Shown in pieces: positions 44,238-56,400 of a DNA stretch of 64,000 bases (its first letter is position 1; each line of letters opens with the position of its first letter). A program made the translations under genes and the position numbers. Under the pieces are notes generated by a model. It was given only the letters and a program-made list of their open reading frames with translations, was not told the origin of the DNA and did no database searches. This DNA is from Streptococcus sp. sy004 (GTDB lineage: Bacteria; Bacillota; Bacilli; Lactobacillales; Streptococcaceae): NCBI RefSeq assembly GCF_007859205.1, contig NZ_VOHP01000002.1, forward strand, positions 109,534-173,533, given 5' to 3'.

Positions 44238-45146
44238 ATGAAAAAGATTAGTCAAACCCTGAACCGTGATGGTTTTCAAAAGGTTGAAACAAGACAACTG
44301 TTACAAGTTATATTGGCTGATAGTGATATTGCTCAATTTATTAGCCGGGAGGGCTTGTCACAGGAAGAAATCAAACGCAGTTTACCTAAGTTTAATCAGT
44401 ATCTGATTGAACGACAACGTTTTTTAAGTAAGGACTCTGCTTATGTGGCAAAGGGCTATCAGCCCATATTGGTCATGAATGAAGGCTATGCGGATGTGTC
44501 TTATCTGGAAACAGCAGAGCTTAAAGCACAGCAAGAAGAACGAGAAATCACAGGTCGTGTAAAATTGTTGAATCTCCCAAAAGCCTATCGTCATATTAGT
44601 TTTGAAAATGATGTTCATTTGGATGACCATAAACGTTTGACTGTTCTTAAATCTCTAGTTGATTTTGTCAAGGCTTATCCAGAAAAACAGGCCAAAGGAC
44701 TTTACCTTTATGGCGATATGGGAATTGGGAAGTCCTTTCTCATGGCAGCTCTAGCTTATGAACTATCTGAAAAAAAACAGGTGAGTACAACCTTGGTTCA
44801 CTACCCAAGTTTTGCCATTGACATTAAGCATGCCATTAAAACTGCTAGTGTTAAGGAAGAAATTGATGTGCTAAAAACAGCTCAAGTGTTAGTTCTAGAT
44901 GATATTGGAGCAGAGCAGGCTAGTTCTTGGTTACGAGATGAAGTTTTACAGGTGATTTTACAATATCGTATGCAAGAAGAATTGCCTACCTTTTTCACGT
45001 CTAATTATAGCATGGCAGACTTGGAGAACAAGCTAGCCTTGGTTAAAGATCAAGATGAGCGTTGGCAGACTAAGCGAGTCATGGAACGCATACGTTATTT
45101 AGCAAGTGAATTACATTTAGAAGGCGAAAATCGCCGTTTATCATAA
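44238..45146 (+). CDS. dnaI: Primosomal helicase loader DnaI
   Basis: A 302-residue AAA+ helicase loader. N-terminal helicase-binding part (1-about 125), then Walker A GDMGIGKSF, Walker B VLVLDDIGAEQ and sensor-1 FFTSNYSM. The N-terminus lacks the zinc-binding cysteines seen in Bacillus DnaI, as in other streptococci. Translationally coupled to dnaB. Confidence 0.94.
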   Translation: MKKISQTLNRDGFQKVETRQLLQVILADSDIAQFISREGLSQEEIKRSLPKFNQYLIERQRFLSKDSAYVAKGYQPILVMNEGYADVSYLETAELKAQQEEREITGRVKLLNLPKAYRHISFENDVHLDDHKRLTVLKSLVDFVKAYPEKQAKGLYLYGDMGIGKSFLMAALAYELSEKKQVSTTLVHYPSFAIDIKHAIKTASVKEEIDVLKTAQVLVLDDIGAEQASSWLRDEVLQVILQYRMQEELPTFFTSNYSMADLENKLALVKDQDERWQTKRVMERIRYLASELHLEGENRRLS

Positions 45147-45167
45147 AAAGAAAGCGAAGAAATCAAA

Positions 45168-46478
45168 ATGGCTTTACCAACAGTTGCTATTGTCGGACGT
45201 CCTAACGTTGGCAAATCAACTTTATTTAATCGGATTGCAGGAGAGCGAATCTCTATCGTTGAAGATGTGGAAGGGGTCACTCGTGACCGTATCTATACTA
45301 GTGCCGAATGGCTTAATCGCCAGTTCAGTCTAATTGATACTGGGGGAATTGATGATGTCGATGCGCCATTTATGGAGCAAATCAAACATCAGGCAGATAT
45401 TGCCATGACCGAAGCAGATGTGATTGTTTTTGTCGTTTCAGCCAAGGAAGGCGTCACCGATGCGGATGAGTATGTAGCAAAGATTCTCTATCGAACTAAC
45501 AAACCGGTGATTTTGGCAGTTAATAAGGTCGATAATCCAGAAATGCGTAGTGAAATCTATGATTTTTATTCACTCGGTTTGGGCGATCCTTATCCAGTAT
45601 CTTCTGTTCATGGTATTGGAACAGGTGATGTGCTAGATGCGATTGTCAATCACTTGCCAACTGAACACGAAGAGGACAATCCTGATGTCATCAAGTTTAG
45701 TTTGATTGGTCGTCCTAATGTCGGTAAGTCTAGTTTGATCAATGCAATTTTGGGCGAAGAACGAGTGATTGCTAGTCCAATCGCAGGCACAACGCGTGAC
45801 GCTATTGATACCAGTTTTACGGATAGCAGTGGTCAAGAATATGTCATGATTGATACCGCTGGAATGCGTAAGTCAGGTAAGGTCTATGAAAATACAGAAA
45901 AATATTCTGTCATGCGTTCTATGCGGGCCATTGATCGTTCTGATGTGGTCTTAATGGTTATCAATGCAGAAGAAGGGATTCGAGAGTACGACAAGCGAAT
46001 TGCTGGTTTTGCCCATGAAGCAGGTAAAGGAATTATTATCGTTGTCAACAAATGGGACACGCTTGAAAAAGATAATCATACGGTTAGTCAATGGGAAGCA
46101 GATATTCGTGACAATTTCCAATATATCTCTTATGCACCAATTATCTTTGTGTCTGCCGTAACTAAGCAGCGCCTACACAAATTACCAGAGATGATTAAGA
46201 CCATTAGTGAGAATCAAAATCTGCGTATTCCATCGGCAGTGCTTAATGATGTCATCATGGATGCCATTGCCATTAACCCGACACCGACTGATAAAGGTAA
46301 ACGTTTGAAGATTTTCTATGCCACCCAAGTGGCTGTCAAACCACCAACCTTTGTGATTTTTGTCAATGAAGAAGAATTGATGCATTTTTCTTACCTACGC
46401 TTTTTAGAGAATCAAATCCGTCAAGCCTTTGTGTTTGAAGGAACACCAATCCATCTCATTGCCCGTAAACGAAAATAA
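45168..46478 (+). CDS. der: Ribosome assembly GTPase Der
   Basis: A 436-residue protein with two GTPase domains: GRPNVGKST near residue 9 and GRPNVGKSS near residue 182, with DTGGID and DTAGMRK as the matching G3 motifs, followed by a KH-like domain. It is needed for large-subunit maturation. It follows dnaI by 21 bp and ends at a terminator. Confidence 0.97.
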   Translation: MALPTVAIVGRPNVGKSTLFNRIAGERISIVEDVEGVTRDRIYTSAEWLNRQFSLIDTGGIDDVDAPFMEQIKHQADIAMTEADVIVFVVSAKEGVTDADEYVAKILYRTNKPVILAVNKVDNPEMRSEIYDFYSLGLGDPYPVSSVHGIGTGDVLDAIVNHLPTEHEEDNPDVIKFSLIGRPNVGKSSLINAILGEERVIASPIAGTTRDAIDTSFTDSSGQEYVMIDTAGMRKSGKVYENTEKYSVMRSMRAIDRSDVVLMVINAEEGIREYDKRIAGFAHEAGKGIIIVVNKWDTLEKDNHTVSQWEADIRDNFQYISYAPIIFVSAVTKQRLHKLPEMIKTISENQNLRIPSAVLNDVIMDAIAINPTPTDKGKRLKIFYATQVAVKPPTFVIFVNEEELMHFSYLRFLENQIRQAFVFEGTPIHLIARKRK

Positions 46479-46480
46479 GA

Positions 46481-46515
46481 AAAAACCAAGTCGAGTTCAT
46501 CTCAACTTGGTTTTT
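46481..46515. terminator. Bidirectional terminator after der
   Basis: AAAAACCAAGTCGAG and CTCAACTTGGTTTTT pair (one G-U) around TTCAT. Confidence 0.88.
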
Positions 46516-46534
46516 ATGTGTCGTTATATCTAGC

Positions 46535-47206
46535 TTATTTGCGTGGCGGAGCAAAAGCACTTTGCACCTTGTAGTGACGGCGAAGATAGTAGCAGACCAA
46601 AAAGGCACACGCAGATAATAGGAGTAAGCCCCAAACAGGTAGGCTAGGATTAAGTGCACTTGGCAATAGTGGTGTGAGTGTGTAAAGAATCATCCAAACA
46701 AGCGTTGCCAAAAAGATAATTCCCAGAGATTTCCAAGTACTTGGACGTTCGCTACGAGGTTTATTGGCATGACGGTAAATATAATAGTACATCATGTAAA
46801 AGGCCAAGCCCCCAACAAAGGCAAGGGTAAGTAGCGTGGTTAAACCTGAAGAAATAGTGTTGACTGATTTAGGATTGAAAATAGCCATCATACCATTGAT
46901 CAGGCAGACAATAGCTAATAAAAAGAAGGAACTATCCAACCACATGAGTAGTGGCTTGGTGTTTTTTTCTTCAGCAACAGTTTCTTGTTCTGTTTCGGTC
47001 GGTTGGCTAAAGCTAGCAGCCCAAACAGTTGGTGCACCAAGGAAGTTACGGGCAGGAACGCCCTTACCTTGTTGTTCCAAAATACTTGGTAAAACTTCTT
47101 CAAGAATAACTTTAATCTCGTTGTCTGTTTTACCATCTTTCATGAGTTGATGAGTGGCAATGTTAATAAAATCTTGATTTTTCTTAGTTAAATTTTGGAT
47201 AGACAT
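46535..47206 (-). CDS. DUF1129 membrane protein
   Basis: A 223-residue protein. The N-terminal cytoplasmic helical part (LTKKNQDFINIATHQLMKDGK and LEEVLPSILEQQGKGVPARN) is the DUF1129 signature, followed by four membrane helices (about 90-215) and a basic tail. Function unknown. It usually neighbours corA in streptococci, as here (15 bp apart). Confidence 0.85.
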   Translation of the reverse strand: MSIQNLTKKNQDFINIATHQLMKDGKTDNEIKVILEEVLPSILEQQGKGVPARNFLGAPTVWAASFSQPTETEQETVAEEKNTKPLLMWLDSSFFLLAIVCLINGMMAIFNPKSVNTISSGLTTLLTLAFVGGLAFYMMYYYIYRHANKPRSERPSTWKSLGIIFLATLVWMILYTLTPLLPSALNPSLPVWGLLLLSACAFLVCYYLRRHYKVQSAFAPPRK

Positions 47207-47221
47207 AAATACTCCTTGGGG

Positions 47222-48166
47222 TTAGAACCATTTTTTACGGAAAAAGTAGAGGACGACAGATGAACTGCCAAGAGCAGCGATTAAGACAATAATCCAAAAA
47301 GCCTTAGGCATATCATTGAGTGGCAGCCAATTGTCTTGGAAATTCATGCCATAGGCTGAAAAGATAACGGTTGGAATGTTGAGAGCCATGGTCATTAGAG
47401 CCAATGATTTCATAATCGTATTTTGATTGTTTGAAATGATAGAAGCTGAGGTTTCTGTCATGACATTCAAGACATTTTCATAGATACTAGCCATTTCAAT
47501 GGCCTGTTGGGTTTCAATCAAGGTATCTTCTAGTAAATCCTCGTCATCAATATATTTTTGCAAACTAGAGGCGTTGCTAGACAGTTTTTTGACGATTCGT
47601 TCATTGATTTTAAGCGAAGCCTTTAAGTAGATGATAGACTTCTCCAACTCCATCATGTCAATCAATTGAGCATTTTTGGTAGCTGCTTCCAGTTCGGCTT
47701 CGATTTTATCACTTTGGCGGTCAATGGAACGTAAGGCAGTTAGAAAGAGTTCGGCATTACGATAGAGTAATTGAAAGACAAAGCGAGTTTTCATAAAAGT
47801 ATAGAAATTACGAATCCGTCGATTGAGAAAGTAATCAAAGAGAGAAAGAGGTTCTAAGCAAGTCGTGATAACTGCTTCTTTTGTGACAATAATTCCCAAA
47901 GGCATGGTTACATAGTAACTCTTTCCATTACGTTCTTCTTGGGTAGGCACGTCAACGATAATCAAGGTATAGTTGTCCTCAGAAGCAATACGTGAGCTTT
48001 CTTCGGCATCAAGAGGTGCTCTTAGGTCAGTGATGTCGATATTAAATTGCTCAGCCAACTGGACAGACTCTTCCTGGGAAGGATTGACAAGATTGATCCA
48101 TGCTCCAGGTTGGAATGTGTCAATTTCCTTGAATTCTCTTGCATTTGAAAGAAACATTTGTTTCAT
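47222..48166 (-). CDS. corA: CorA-type divalent cation transporter
   Basis: A 314-residue magnesium/cobalt channel. Long cytoplasmic helical funnel, then two C-terminal membrane helices with the pore signature YGMNF between them (VIFSAYGMNFQDNWL). The second helix ends in a basic tail. The ATG at 48166 follows GGGAGGG at good spacing; a TTG two codons upstream is the alternative. Operon with the DUF1129 gene. Confidence 0.93.
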   Translation of the reverse strand: MKQMFLSNAREFKEIDTFQPGAWINLVNPSQEESVQLAEQFNIDITDLRAPLDAEESSRIASEDNYTLIIVDVPTQEERNGKSYYVTMPLGIIVTKEAVITTCLEPLSLFDYFLNRRIRNFYTFMKTRFVFQLLYRNAELFLTALRSIDRQSDKIEAELEAATKNAQLIDMMELEKSIIYLKASLKINERIVKKLSSNASSLQKYIDDEDLLEDTLIETQQAIEMASIYENVLNVMTETSASIISNNQNTIMKSLALMTMALNIPTVIFSAYGMNFQDNWLPLNDMPKAFWIIVLIAALGSSSVVLYFFRKKWF

Positions 48167-48358
48167 CTTCAAGCCCTCCCTTACGTTGTCAATACATACT
48201 CCTTCTATTATACTATAAAAAGACAGGTTTTGGGGAGACTGGTTAAAAAAAGTTGAATCTTAGCAAATCAAGAGAGCTTGTGACTTTATCAAGGTACAGA
48301 AGATGAGCTTTGTGTTATAATGAAAGCAGCCTAATCACAAATAAAGAAGTTGAGAAAG

Positions 48359-51181
48359 ATGCAAGATAAATTAGTTATTCGTGGGGCACGCGCCCATAAT
48401 TTGAAAAATATTGATATTGAAATCCCTCGTGATCAGTTAGTGGTCGTGACAGGTTTATCGGGTTCTGGTAAATCTAGTCTGGCTTTCGATACGATTTATG
48501 CAGAAGGGCAACGCCGTTATGTTGAGAGCTTGTCAGCTTATGCTCGTCAATTCTTGGGGAATATGGAAAAACCGGATGTTGACTCTATTGAAGGCTTGAG
48601 TCCAGCTATTTCGATTGACCAAAAGACAACTAGTAAGAACCCACGTTCAACCGTAGGAACAGTGACAGAAATCAGTGACTACCTTCGCTTGCTTTACGCT
48701 CGTGTTGGGACTCCATATTGTCCTAATGGTCATGGGGCGATTACAGCATCTTCAGTTGAGCAGATTGTTAATCAGGTATTGGAGTTGCCTGAACGAACCA
48801 GAATGCAAATTTTAGCCCCGATTATCCGACGCAAAAAAGGTCAACATAAAGGCATACTGGAACGTGTTCAAAAAGATGGTTATGTTCGTGTACGAGTAGA
48901 TAGTGAGATTTATGATTTGGCAGACGTCCCAGAATTGTCTAAGAGTAAACTGCATAATATTGAAGTGGTCATTGATCGTTTAATCAATAAAGAGGGTATC
49001 CGTAGCCGTTTATTTGACTCGGTTGAAGCAGCCTTACGCTTGGGTGATGGCTATGTCATTATCGACACTATGGACGGTAAGGAATTACTCTTTTCTGAGC
49101 ATTACTCTTGCCCAGTTTGCCACTTTACTGTGCCAGAATTAGAACCTCGTCTGTTTTCTTTTAATGCTCCTTTTGGCTCTTGTGCCACCTGTGATGGTTT
49201 GGGTAATAAACTAGAAGTTGATTTAGACTTGGTTGTTCCTGATGGTACAAAAACATTGCGTGAGGGAGCTCTAGCTCCGTGGAATCCCATTTCGTCTAAT
49301 TATTATCCTTTGATGTTGGAACAAGCCATGGATCAATTTGGCATTAGCATGGACACGCCTTTCGAGGAATTGGCCAAGGAAGATCAGGACTTAATTTTTT
49401 ACGGTTCAGGTGAGCGTGAGTTTCATTTTCATTATGAAAATGAATTTGGTGGCATACGTGATATTGATATTGTTTTTGAAGGTGTGGTGACCAATATTAA
49501 TCGTCGCTATCGTGAAACGAACAGTGATTATACGCGTAATGTCATGCGAGCTTATATGAACGAGTTGCCTTGTTTGACCTGTCGAGGTTACCGTCTGAAT
49601 GATCAAGCCTTATCTGTTCATTTAGGTGGGGAAAAAGGTCTTCATATCGGACAACTAGCAGAGCTGTCCATTTCAGATCATTTGCTTTGGGCAAATCAGT
49701 TGGAGCTGAATGAGAATCAAGCAGCTATTGCCAGACCGATTCTTAAAGAAATCACCGATCGCTTGACCTTCCTTAATAATGTTGGTTTAAACTACCTAAC
49801 CCTGTCACGCATGGCTGGAACTCTTTCTGGTGGTGAGAGTCAACGCATTCGTTTAGCGACTCAGATTGGCTCTAACCTAAGTGGTGTCCTCTATGTCCTA
49901 GACGAGCCGTCAATTGGTCTGCATCAGCGAGATAATGACCGTTTGATTGCTAGTCTTAAAAAAATGAGGGATTTAGGCAATACCTTGATTGTAGTTGAGC
50001 ATGATGAAGATACCATGAGAGAAGCCGACTGGTTAATTGACGTTGGTCCTGGGGCAGGTCAATTTGGTGGTCAAATTATTGCGTCAGGAACTCCCAAGCA
50101 AGTTGCTAAAAATAAGTCGTCTATCACAGGTCAATACCTCTCTGGTAAGAAAGTGATTCCTGTTCCAACAGAACGACGAGTTGGTAATGGTCGTTTTATT
50201 GAGGTTAAGGGAGCTAGTGAAAATAATCTTCAAGATGTCAATGTCAAATTCCCTCTAGGTAAATTTATTGCCGTAACAGGTGTATCTGGCTCAGGGAAAT
50301 CAACCCTAGTTAATAGCGTCTTGAAAAAAGCTCTAGCCCAAGCCCTCAACCGTAATTCTGAAAAACCAGGTAAGCATAAAGGGGTAACTGGAATTGAACA
50401 TATCGATCGTTTGATTGATATTGATCAGAGTCCAATTGGACGGACGCCACGTTCTAATCCTGCAACTTATACGGGTGTTTTTGATGATATTCGTGACCTT
50501 TTTGCCCAAACCAATGAAGCCAAGATTCGTGGCTACAAAAAAGGACGTTTTAGTTTCAATGTTAAGGGTGGTCGCTGTGAAGCTTGTTCAGGTGATGGGA
50601 TTATCAAGATTGAGATGCACTTTTTACCAGATGTTTATGTCCCTTGTGAAGTTTGTCATGGCACTCGCTATAATAGCGAAACCTTAGAAGTTCACTATAA
50701 GGACAAAAATATCGCTCAAATCCTTGAGATGACGGTCAATGATGCCCTTGATTTCTTTGCAGCCATTCCTAAAATTGCTCGCAAATTACAGACCATTCAA
50801 GATGTGGGCTTGGGTTATGTCACTCTGGGGCAATCAGCAACCACTCTCTCAGGTGGTGAAGCCCAACGTATGAAATTAGCCAGTGAACTTCATAAACGTT
50901 CCACAGGTAAGAGTTTTTACATTCTTGACGAACCAACCACAGGCCTACATACCGATGACATTGCTCGTCTATTGAAGGTTTTAGAGCGTTTTGTTGATGA
51001 TGGCAATACCGTCCTAGTGATCGAGCATAATCTAGATGTCATCAAGACTGCCGATCATCTGATTGACTTAGGTCCAGAAGGTGGCGTTGGCGGTGGTTTG
51101 ATTATTGCCACTGGTACACCAGAAGAAGTCGCCCAAGTTGCCGAAAGCTATACTGGACACTATTTGAAAACAAAATTATAA
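48359..51181 (+). CDS. uvrA: Excinuclease ABC subunit A
   Basis: A 940-residue damage sensor of nucleotide excision repair. Two ABC ATPases: Walker [11 protein letters not shown] near residue 34 and [10 protein letters not shown] near 640, signatures LSGGESQRI and LSGGEAQRM, and zinc modules CPVCH...CATC and CEAC...CEVC. Start at ATG 48359, three codons into a TTG frame. An extended -10 TGTTATAAT (48313-48321) precedes it. Divergent from corA. Confidence 0.97.
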   Translation: MQDKLVIRGARAHNLKNIDIEIPRDQLVVVTGLSGSGKSSLAFDTIYAEGQRRYVESLSAYARQFLGNMEKPDVDSIEGLSPAISIDQKTTSKNPRSTVGTVTEISDYLRLLYARVGTPYCPNGHGAITASSVEQIVNQVLELPERTRMQILAPIIRRKKGQHKGILERVQKDGYVRVRVDSEIYDLADVPELSKSKLHNIEVVIDRLINKEGIRSRLFDSVEAALRLGDGYVIIDTMDGKELLFSEHYSCPVCHFTVPELEPRLFSFNAPFGSCATCDGLGNKLEVDLDLVVPDGTKTLREGALAPWNPISSNYYPLMLEQAMDQFGISMDTPFEELAKEDQDLIFYGSGEREFHFHYENEFGGIRDIDIVFEGVVTNINRRYRETNSDYTRNVMRAYMNELPCLTCRGYRLNDQALSVHLGGEKGLHIGQLAELSISDHLLWANQLELNENQAAIARPILKEITDRLTFLNNVGLNYLTLSRMAGTLSGGESQRIRLATQIGSNLSGVLYVLDEPSIGLHQRDNDRLIASLKKMRDLGNTLIVVEHDEDTMREADWLIDVGPGAGQFGGQIIASGTPKQVAKNKSSITGQYLSGKKVIPVPTERRVGNGRFIEVKGASENNLQDVNVKFPLGKFIAVTGVSGSGKSTLVNSVLKKALAQALNRNSEKPGKHKGVTGIEHIDRLIDIDQSPIGRTPRSNPATYTGVFDDIRDLFAQTNEAKIRGYKKGRFSFNVKGGRCEACSGDGIIKIEMHFLPDVYVPCEVCHGTRYNSETLEVHYKDKNIAQILEMTVNDALDFFAAIPKIARKLQTIQDVGLGYVTLGQSATTLSGGEAQRMKLASELHKRSTGKSFYILDEPTTGLHTDDIARLLKVLERFVDDGNTVLVIEHNLDVIKTADHLIDLGPEGGVGGGLIIATGTPEEVAQVAESYTGHYLKTKL

Positions 51182-51195
51182 AAAGGAGATAACCC

Positions 51196-52257
51196 ATGCA
51201 AGAACGTTTAGCAAGATTTGAAAGCAAATTAGCTCAGACTGATGTTGACGCTGTATTAGTCACAGGTCAAAACAATGTTTATTACCTTACAGGTTTTTGG
51301 GGGACAGAAGGTACGGTTTTTATTAGTGAAAATCGCCGTCTTTTCCTAACGGATTCACGTTATACCTTGATGGCAAAAGAATCAATTAAGGGCTTTGATA
51401 TTGTAGAAACACGTCAAGCCTTGGCAGAGATTGCTAAGATTATCAAAGATGATGGCTTGACAAGTATTGGTTTTGATAGCCAGGTGTCGTATCAGTTTTA
51501 TCAAGCCTTACAAACGGTATTTGAGGCTTACGAGCTTAAACCATTAACCAATTTCGTTGAAGAGTTACGAATTATCAAGGATGCCAGTGAGATTGCGACA
51601 ATTCGCCGAGCCTGTCAAATTTCAGACCAAGCCTTTCTAGATGTGTTGGACTTTATTAAACCAAATGTTACAACAGAGATGGAAGTTAATCATTTCCTAG
51701 ACCAACGTATGCGAGCTCTGGGTGCAGCAGGTGCTTCCTTTGAATTTATCGTGGCGAGTGGCTATCGCTCAGCCATGCCCCATGGTGTTGCCAGTAATAA
51801 GGTGATTAAATCTGGTGAAAGTTTGACTCTGGACTTTGGTTGCTACTATCAGCACTATGTCAGTGATATGACAAGAACCATTCACATCGGTCATGTGACT
51901 GATGAAGAGCGTGAGATTTATGATATTGTTCTTCGTAGTAATAAAACTTTGATTGACCAAGCCAAGGCTGGCATGACTTATCTTGATTTTGATGGTGTGG
52001 CTCGTCGTGTGATTGATGAGGCTGGTTATGGCGATAACTTTACACACTCGATTGGACATGGTATGGGCTTGGATATTCACGAACTACCATTTTTCACTAA
52101 AACAAAAGACACTCTTCAAGCAGGTATGGTGGTAACAGATGAGCCAGGTATTTACTTGGATAACAAATATGGTGTTCGTATTGAAGATGACCTGCTCATT
52201 ACCGAAACAGGTTGTGAAGTGCTAACCAGTGCACCAAAAGAATTGATTGTTTTATAG
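51196..52257 (+). CDS. pepP: Xaa-Pro aminopeptidase, M24 family
   Basis: A 353-residue metallopeptidase removing N-terminal residues before proline. N-terminal creatinase-like domain (1-about 125), then a pita-bread domain whose metal ligands appear as LDFGCYYQHYVSDMTRTIH (two Asp), GHGMGLDIHE (His), TDEPGIY (Glu) and GVRIEDD (Glu). It follows uvrA by 14 bp. PepQ would be the close alternative name. Confidence 0.88.
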   Translation: MQERLARFESKLAQTDVDAVLVTGQNNVYYLTGFWGTEGTVFISENRRLFLTDSRYTLMAKESIKGFDIVETRQALAEIAKIIKDDGLTSIGFDSQVSYQFYQALQTVFEAYELKPLTNFVEELRIIKDASEIATIRRACQISDQAFLDVLDFIKPNVTTEMEVNHFLDQRMRALGAAGASFEFIVASGYRSAMPHGVASNKVIKSGESLTLDFGCYYQHYVSDMTRTIHIGHVTDEEREIYDIVLRSNKTLIDQAKAGMTYLDFDGVARRVIDEAGYGDNFTHSIGHGMGLDIHELPFFTKTKDTLQAGMVVTDEPGIYLDNKYGVRIEDDLLITETGCEVLTSAPKELIVL

Positions 52258-52267
52258 GAGTTGAGTG

Positions 52268-52720
52268 ATGGCTGAACGTCTATCTTGGCAGGATTATTTT
52301 ATGGCAAATGCAGAGCTGATTTCTAAGCGTTCGACCTGTAATCGTGCCTATGTTGGAGCAGTCTTGGTCAAAGACAAGCGTATTATTGCAACAGGTTACA
52401 ATGGTGGTGTGTCAAAAACAGCAAATTGTGATGATATTGGTCATCAGATGGATAGCGGCCACTGTATCCGAACGGTGCATGCTGAGATGAATGCCCTTAT
52501 CCAATGTGCCAAAGAAGGGATTTCAACGGCAGAAACAGAACTTTATGTCACACATTTTCCTTGTGTCAACTGTACCAAGGCTCTTTTACAGGCAGGTATT
52601 GGCAAGATTACCTATAAAACAGAGTATCGGCCCCATCCCTTTGCTATTAAACTGTTAGAGGATAAGCAAATCCCCTATATCAAGCATGAGGTGCCTAAGC
52701 TGAGTTTGGGAATTGATTAA
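52268..52720 (+). CDS. comEB: Deoxycytidylate deaminase (ComEB type)
   Basis: A 150-residue zinc deaminase that makes dUMP from dCMP for thymidylate synthesis. HAEMNAL holds the catalytic glutamate and a zinc ligand, and PCVNCTKAL holds the zinc cysteines. The ATG at 52268 has AGGAG 7 bases upstream; the GTG one codon earlier is less likely. The name comes from its position in the Bacillus comE operon and does not imply a competence role. Confidence 0.92.
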   Translation: MAERLSWQDYFMANAELISKRSTCNRAYVGAVLVKDKRIIATGYNGGVSKTANCDDIGHQMDSGHCIRTVHAEMNALIQCAKEGISTAETELYVTHFPCVNCTKALLQAGIGKITYKTEYRPHPFAIKLLEDKQIPYIKHEVPKLSLGID

Positions 52721-52723
52721 ATG

Positions 52724-52755
52724 AAAAAAGTCCTAGAAAATTCTAGGACTTTTTG
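52724..52755. terminator. Bidirectional terminator between comEB and pflB
   Basis: AAAAAAGTCCTAGAA and TTCTAGGACTTTTT form a nearly perfect stem around AA. Confidence 0.92.
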
Positions 52756-52756
52756 A

Positions 52757-55069
52757 TTATAAGGCAGAATCCATAGATAGGACTTCGTGGAAGACACGTT
52801 GTGTCAACTCAGTTTTTTGTTCCTTAGTGAGATACTTGGTATTGACACAGTAACCAGAGATACGAACGATAACATCTTGTCCGCTCATGATTTGTTCATA
52901 GACATCGTTAAGGTCCATAACATTGAGGTTGACATGCTGCCCACCATTTTCAAAGTAGCCATCTAGGATAGTGACGAGGTTATTAACCTGTTCATCTCTT
53001 GTTTTTCCAAGGGCACGTGGCGATACTTGGGTTGTTAGAGAGATACCATCATTAGCATGAGAGAATTCAAGTTTTGAAAGGGAATTAAGGTTTTGTAACC
53101 AACCACCACGAGATTTGCTAGTTGGGTTAGCTCCAGGTGGGAAGAATTCAACTTGGCTAGTGTTTACAGTACCATCTTCATTTAGAAAGACACCACGATG
53201 AACTGGAGAATTACCAGTTTGTTTAGAATAAGCAACGTTTGATGTGATGGTCAAAAGTGACACAGTCGCTTCAGCGTTTTTATAAAGTTTGTGGCGAGCT
53301 AAACGAGTATAGAAGGCTTCCATGAGCCATTTAGCCAAGTCATCTACTCGGTCATCATCTTCACCATATCGAGGGAAATCACCAATTGTTTCATAATCGT
53401 AGATGTAGCCATCTTCATCACGGATTGGTTTAACGGTCGCATACTTAATCGCTGATAGGGTATCAACGGTATTAGCGAAACCACAGATACCAAATCCCAT
53501 ATTAGCACGTTGATGAGTTGGTAAAAAGGCCATTTGAACAGCTTCGTAGTTGTACTTGTCTGTCATGTAGTGGATGATGTTTAGAGCGTCAACATAGGTA
53601 TCAGTCAACCAATCCAATGATTTTTCAAAGTTTTCTTTCACTTCATCAAAATCTAGAACTTCTGAAGTAATTGGTTCAACAACGTTAAAGACCTTGTAAT
53701 CCTTGTGGACATCATCATAACCACCGTTTAATCCAGTGAGAAGGGTCTTCATGACATTAACACGAGCACCAAAGTACTGAATGTTGTGGCGTTTTTCTTC
53801 ATTTTCTGGGTCAAGCGGTGACACACAGCAAGAGATACAGCTCATCTCGCCATAGCCTTCTTGAGCCATGGTTGACACACCTTCATATTGGATAGAAGAA
53901 TGTTTGTGGCTCATGTGCATACAATAACGACGGAAAGCGTATGGGAGTTCACTAGACCAAAGAACTGTCAAGTTAGGCTCTGGTGAATTGCCGATATTAT
54001 CAAGCGTGTTAAGGAAACGGTAGTCCATTTTTGTCACACGGTGACGACCGTCATTCCCCATACCAGCCATAGAGGTTGTGATGAAGGTTGGGTCACCAGA
54101 GTAAAGTTGGTCATAGGCTTTAGTACGAGCGAATTTAACCGTACGAAGTTTCATGACAAAGTCATCAACAAATTCTTGGATTTCAGACTCGGTATAAGTA
54201 CCACGAGCCAAATCACGCTCAGCGTAAATATCTAAAACAATTGGTACACGACCAAGTGAAGTGGCAGCACCATTGATAACACGAGCAGCAGCCATAAAGG
54301 CGATATTGGTCCACTGGATAGCTTCTTTGGTATCAAAGGCTGGGCGACGAACATCAAGACCATAAAGTTCACCAAACTTGATGACTTCAGCAAGGGCTTG
54401 ATATTGCAAGTTAATCTCTTCACGCAGACGGATAGTTTCTTCGTTAATCTCAGTTAAGGCATTCCAGTCATTAACTTTTTCTTGCATGAGGTAATCAGCA
54501 CCGTACAATGCCAATCGAGCATAGACACCAATGATACGACCGCGTGAATAAGCGTCTGGCAGACCAGTTACCGTATGGGCGTGGCGAGCCCGACGAATAT
54601 TTGACGTATAAGCACGGAAAATACCATCATTTACTGTTGTAGTGTGTTTGGTATAAATGTCATGTAGGATAGGGTCAGGCTCATAACCATTTTCAACCAA
54701 GGTCGTTTCTGCCATACGAATACCACCTTTTGGCATGAAGCTCAAACGGAAAAGTTCAGAGTTTTGTAAGCCAAAAATGAGTTCATTTTCCTTATCAATA
54801 TAGCCTGCTGGAATATCCGCAATAGAAGCGACACGGTCAGTATCCATAGGGAAACGGGTTGCTTCGTAACCTGCCTTGGTTTCTTCAACGATTTTCTTGA
54901 TACGAAGTGAGCGTTCAGTTGGACCAGCCAAAAAACTTTCATCACCATCATAAGGGGTGTAGTTGGCATTGACAAAGCGTGAAACACTAGCTTTTTCTTT
55001 CCAGTCAGTTCCTTTAAAGCCTTCCCAAGCTTTTTCAAAAATATCAGTGCTAGTTTTAACAGTTACCAT
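52757..55069 (-). CDS. pflB: Formate C-acetyltransferase (pyruvate formate-lyase)
   Basis: A 770-residue glycyl-radical enzyme splitting pyruvate into formate and acetyl-CoA under anaerobic conditions. The adjacent active-site cysteines appear in SCISCCVSP, and the radical glycine in VRISGYCVN near the C-terminus. Length is normal. Activated by PflA, which is not in this window. Its promoter carries a cre site, in line with control by CcpA and sugar supply. Confidence 0.97.
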   Translation of the reverse strand: MVTVKTSTDIFEKAWEGFKGTDWKEKASVSRFVNANYTPYDGDESFLAGPTERSLRIKKIVEETKAGYEATRFPMDTDRVASIADIPAGYIDKENELIFGLQNSELFRLSFMPKGGIRMAETTLVENGYEPDPILHDIYTKHTTTVNDGIFRAYTSNIRRARHAHTVTGLPDAYSRGRIIGVYARLALYGADYLMQEKVNDWNALTEINEETIRLREEINLQYQALAEVIKFGELYGLDVRRPAFDTKEAIQWTNIAFMAAARVINGAATSLGRVPIVLDIYAERDLARGTYTESEIQEFVDDFVMKLRTVKFARTKAYDQLYSGDPTFITTSMAGMGNDGRHRVTKMDYRFLNTLDNIGNSPEPNLTVLWSSELPYAFRRYCMHMSHKHSSIQYEGVSTMAQEGYGEMSCISCCVSPLDPENEEKRHNIQYFGARVNVMKTLLTGLNGGYDDVHKDYKVFNVVEPITSEVLDFDEVKENFEKSLDWLTDTYVDALNIIHYMTDKYNYEAVQMAFLPTHQRANMGFGICGFANTVDTLSAIKYATVKPIRDEDGYIYDYETIGDFPRYGEDDDRVDDLAKWLMEAFYTRLARHKLYKNAEATVSLLTITSNVAYSKQTGNSPVHRGVFLNEDGTVNTSQVEFFPPGANPTSKSRGGWLQNLNSLSKLEFSHANDGISLTTQVSPRALGKTRDEQVNNLVTILDGYFENGGQHVNLNVMDLNDVYEQIMSGQDVIVRISGYCVNTKYLTKEQKTELTQRVFHEVLSMDSAL

Positions 55070-55103
55070 AGACGTCCTCCTTAATATCTTTTGGTCTATC
55101 CTT

Positions 55104-55131
55104 ATTATATCGCAAAAGTAAGCGTTTGCAA
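55104..55131 (-). promoter_or_regulatory. pflB promoter with overlapping cre site
   Basis: On the minus strand TTGCAA (55131-55126) and TATAAT (55109-55104) are 16 bp apart. The cre-like TGCAAACGCTTACT (55130-55117) covers the -35 and most of the spacer, with two mismatches to the consensus. Confidence 0.75.
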
Positions 55132-55172
55132 TAAGTGGAGTGCTTTTTTTGAAAAATTCTTTTATAAAACAG

Positions 55173-55202
55173 TTGTCAACTTTTTATAAACTGTATTATA
55201 AT
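55173..55202 (+). promoter_or_regulatory. dinB promoter
   Basis: TTGTCA (55173-55178) and TATAAT (55197-55202) are spaced by 18 bp. I see no clear LexA/HdiR-type operator. Confidence 0.6.
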
Positions 55203-55233
55203 GATGTTGGATTGGAATGAAAAAGGAGAAGCG

Positions 55234-56334
55234 ATGTTAATTTTCCCTTTGAAACAAGACACATCAAGAAAGATTATTCATATTGATATGGATGCTTTTT
55301 TTGCAGCCATTGAAGAAAGAGATCAGCCGCATTTGGTAGGAAAACCCGTTGTAATTGGTGCAGATCCTCGTCTGACAGGTGGTCGAGGAGTCGTATCAAC
55401 CTGTAATTATGTGGCTAGAACCTTTGGTATTCACTCGGCAATGAGTTCCAAGGAAGCCTATGAACGTTGTCCACAAGCCGTCTTTATTTCTGGTCATTAT
55501 GAAAAATATCGACAAGTTGGTCTGCAAGCAAGGGAAATTTTTAAGCGTTATACAGACTTGGTTGAGCCAATGAGTATTGATGAAGCTTATCTAGATGTGA
55601 CAGAAAATAAACTTGGTATCAAGTCTGCCATTAAGATTGCTAAGCTAATTCAGCATGATATTTGGCAAGAATTGCAGTTAACCTGCTCGGCAGGTGTTTC
55701 TTACAATAAATTTTTGGCCAAATTGGCTAGTGATTTTGAGAAACCCAGAGGTTTGACAGTCATTTTACCAGAAGAGGCACAGGCATTTTTAGCTGACTTA
55801 CCCATTGAGAAATTTCACGGGGTGGGCAAGAAATCTGTCCAACGCATGAATGATTTAGGGGTTTTTACAGGAAAAGACTTACTAGACTTGCCTGAGATGA
55901 CCTTGATTGACCAATTTGGTCGTTTTGGTTATGATTTGTACCGTAAGGCTAGGGGGATTAGTCACTCTCCAGTCAAGCCTGATCGGGTACGCAAATCAAT
56001 CGGTAGTGAAAGAACCTACGCCAAGCTGCTTTACAATGAAGAAGATATTCAGGCAGAAATCAATAAGAATGCACGGCGTGTGGCCAATTTGTTAATTAAA
56101 AATGGAAAATTGGCTAAAACGATTGTGTTAAAGATTCGCTATGCAGATTTTTCGACCTTGACTAGACGGCATAGTTTGGAGCAAGCAAGGCAAGATGTTG
56201 AGAGTATTCAACAACATGCTTGGCAGATTTTTACAGAAATGGAAGAAAACAATTCAGGTATCCGTCTGCTTGGGGTAACAGCCATTGGCTTATCAGATCA
56301 AGGTCAAGATATTCTACTGGATTTGGAGAATTAA
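55234..56334 (+). CDS. dinB: DNA polymerase IV
   Basis: A 366-residue Y-family translesion polymerase. Catalytic residues lie in [15 protein letters not shown] and [11 protein letters not shown]; HhH region [16 protein letters not shown]; little-finger domain after about residue 245. The ATG at 55234 has AAAGGAG 5-6 bases upstream; the 11-residue longer reading begins at the promoter. The C-terminus [14 protein letters not shown] stands in for a clamp-binding motif, less canonical than in E. coli. Confidence 0.94.
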   Translation: MLIFPLKQDTSRKIIHIDMDAFFAAIEERDQPHLVGKPVVIGADPRLTGGRGVVSTCNYVARTFGIHSAMSSKEAYERCPQAVFISGHYEKYRQVGLQAREIFKRYTDLVEPMSIDEAYLDVTENKLGIKSAIKIAKLIQHDIWQELQLTCSAGVSYNKFLAKLASDFEKPRGLTVILPEEAQAFLADLPIEKFHGVGKKSVQRMNDLGVFTGKDLLDLPEMTLIDQFGRFGYDLYRKARGISHSPVKPDRVRKSIGSERTYAKLLYNEEDIQAEINKNARRVANLLIKNGKLAKTIVLKIRYADFSTLTRRHSLEQARQDVESIQQHAWQIFTEMEENNSGIRLLGVTAIGLSDQGQDILLDLEN

Positions 56335-56365
56335 ACTAGCTCTAGTAAGCAAATTTAATGCAATA

Positions 56366-56395
56366 AAAAGAGGACTTGGTTTCGGGTCCTCTTTT
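56366..56395. terminator. Bidirectional terminator between dinB and recD2
   Basis: AAAAGAGGAC and GTCCTCTTTT pair around a 10-base loop. Confidence 0.85.
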
Positions 56396-56400
56396 GTTTG

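Noticed and set aside
52268..52720. comEB as evidence for a competence locus
   Set aside because: The gene name is historical; no comEA/comEC or other transformation genes adjoin.
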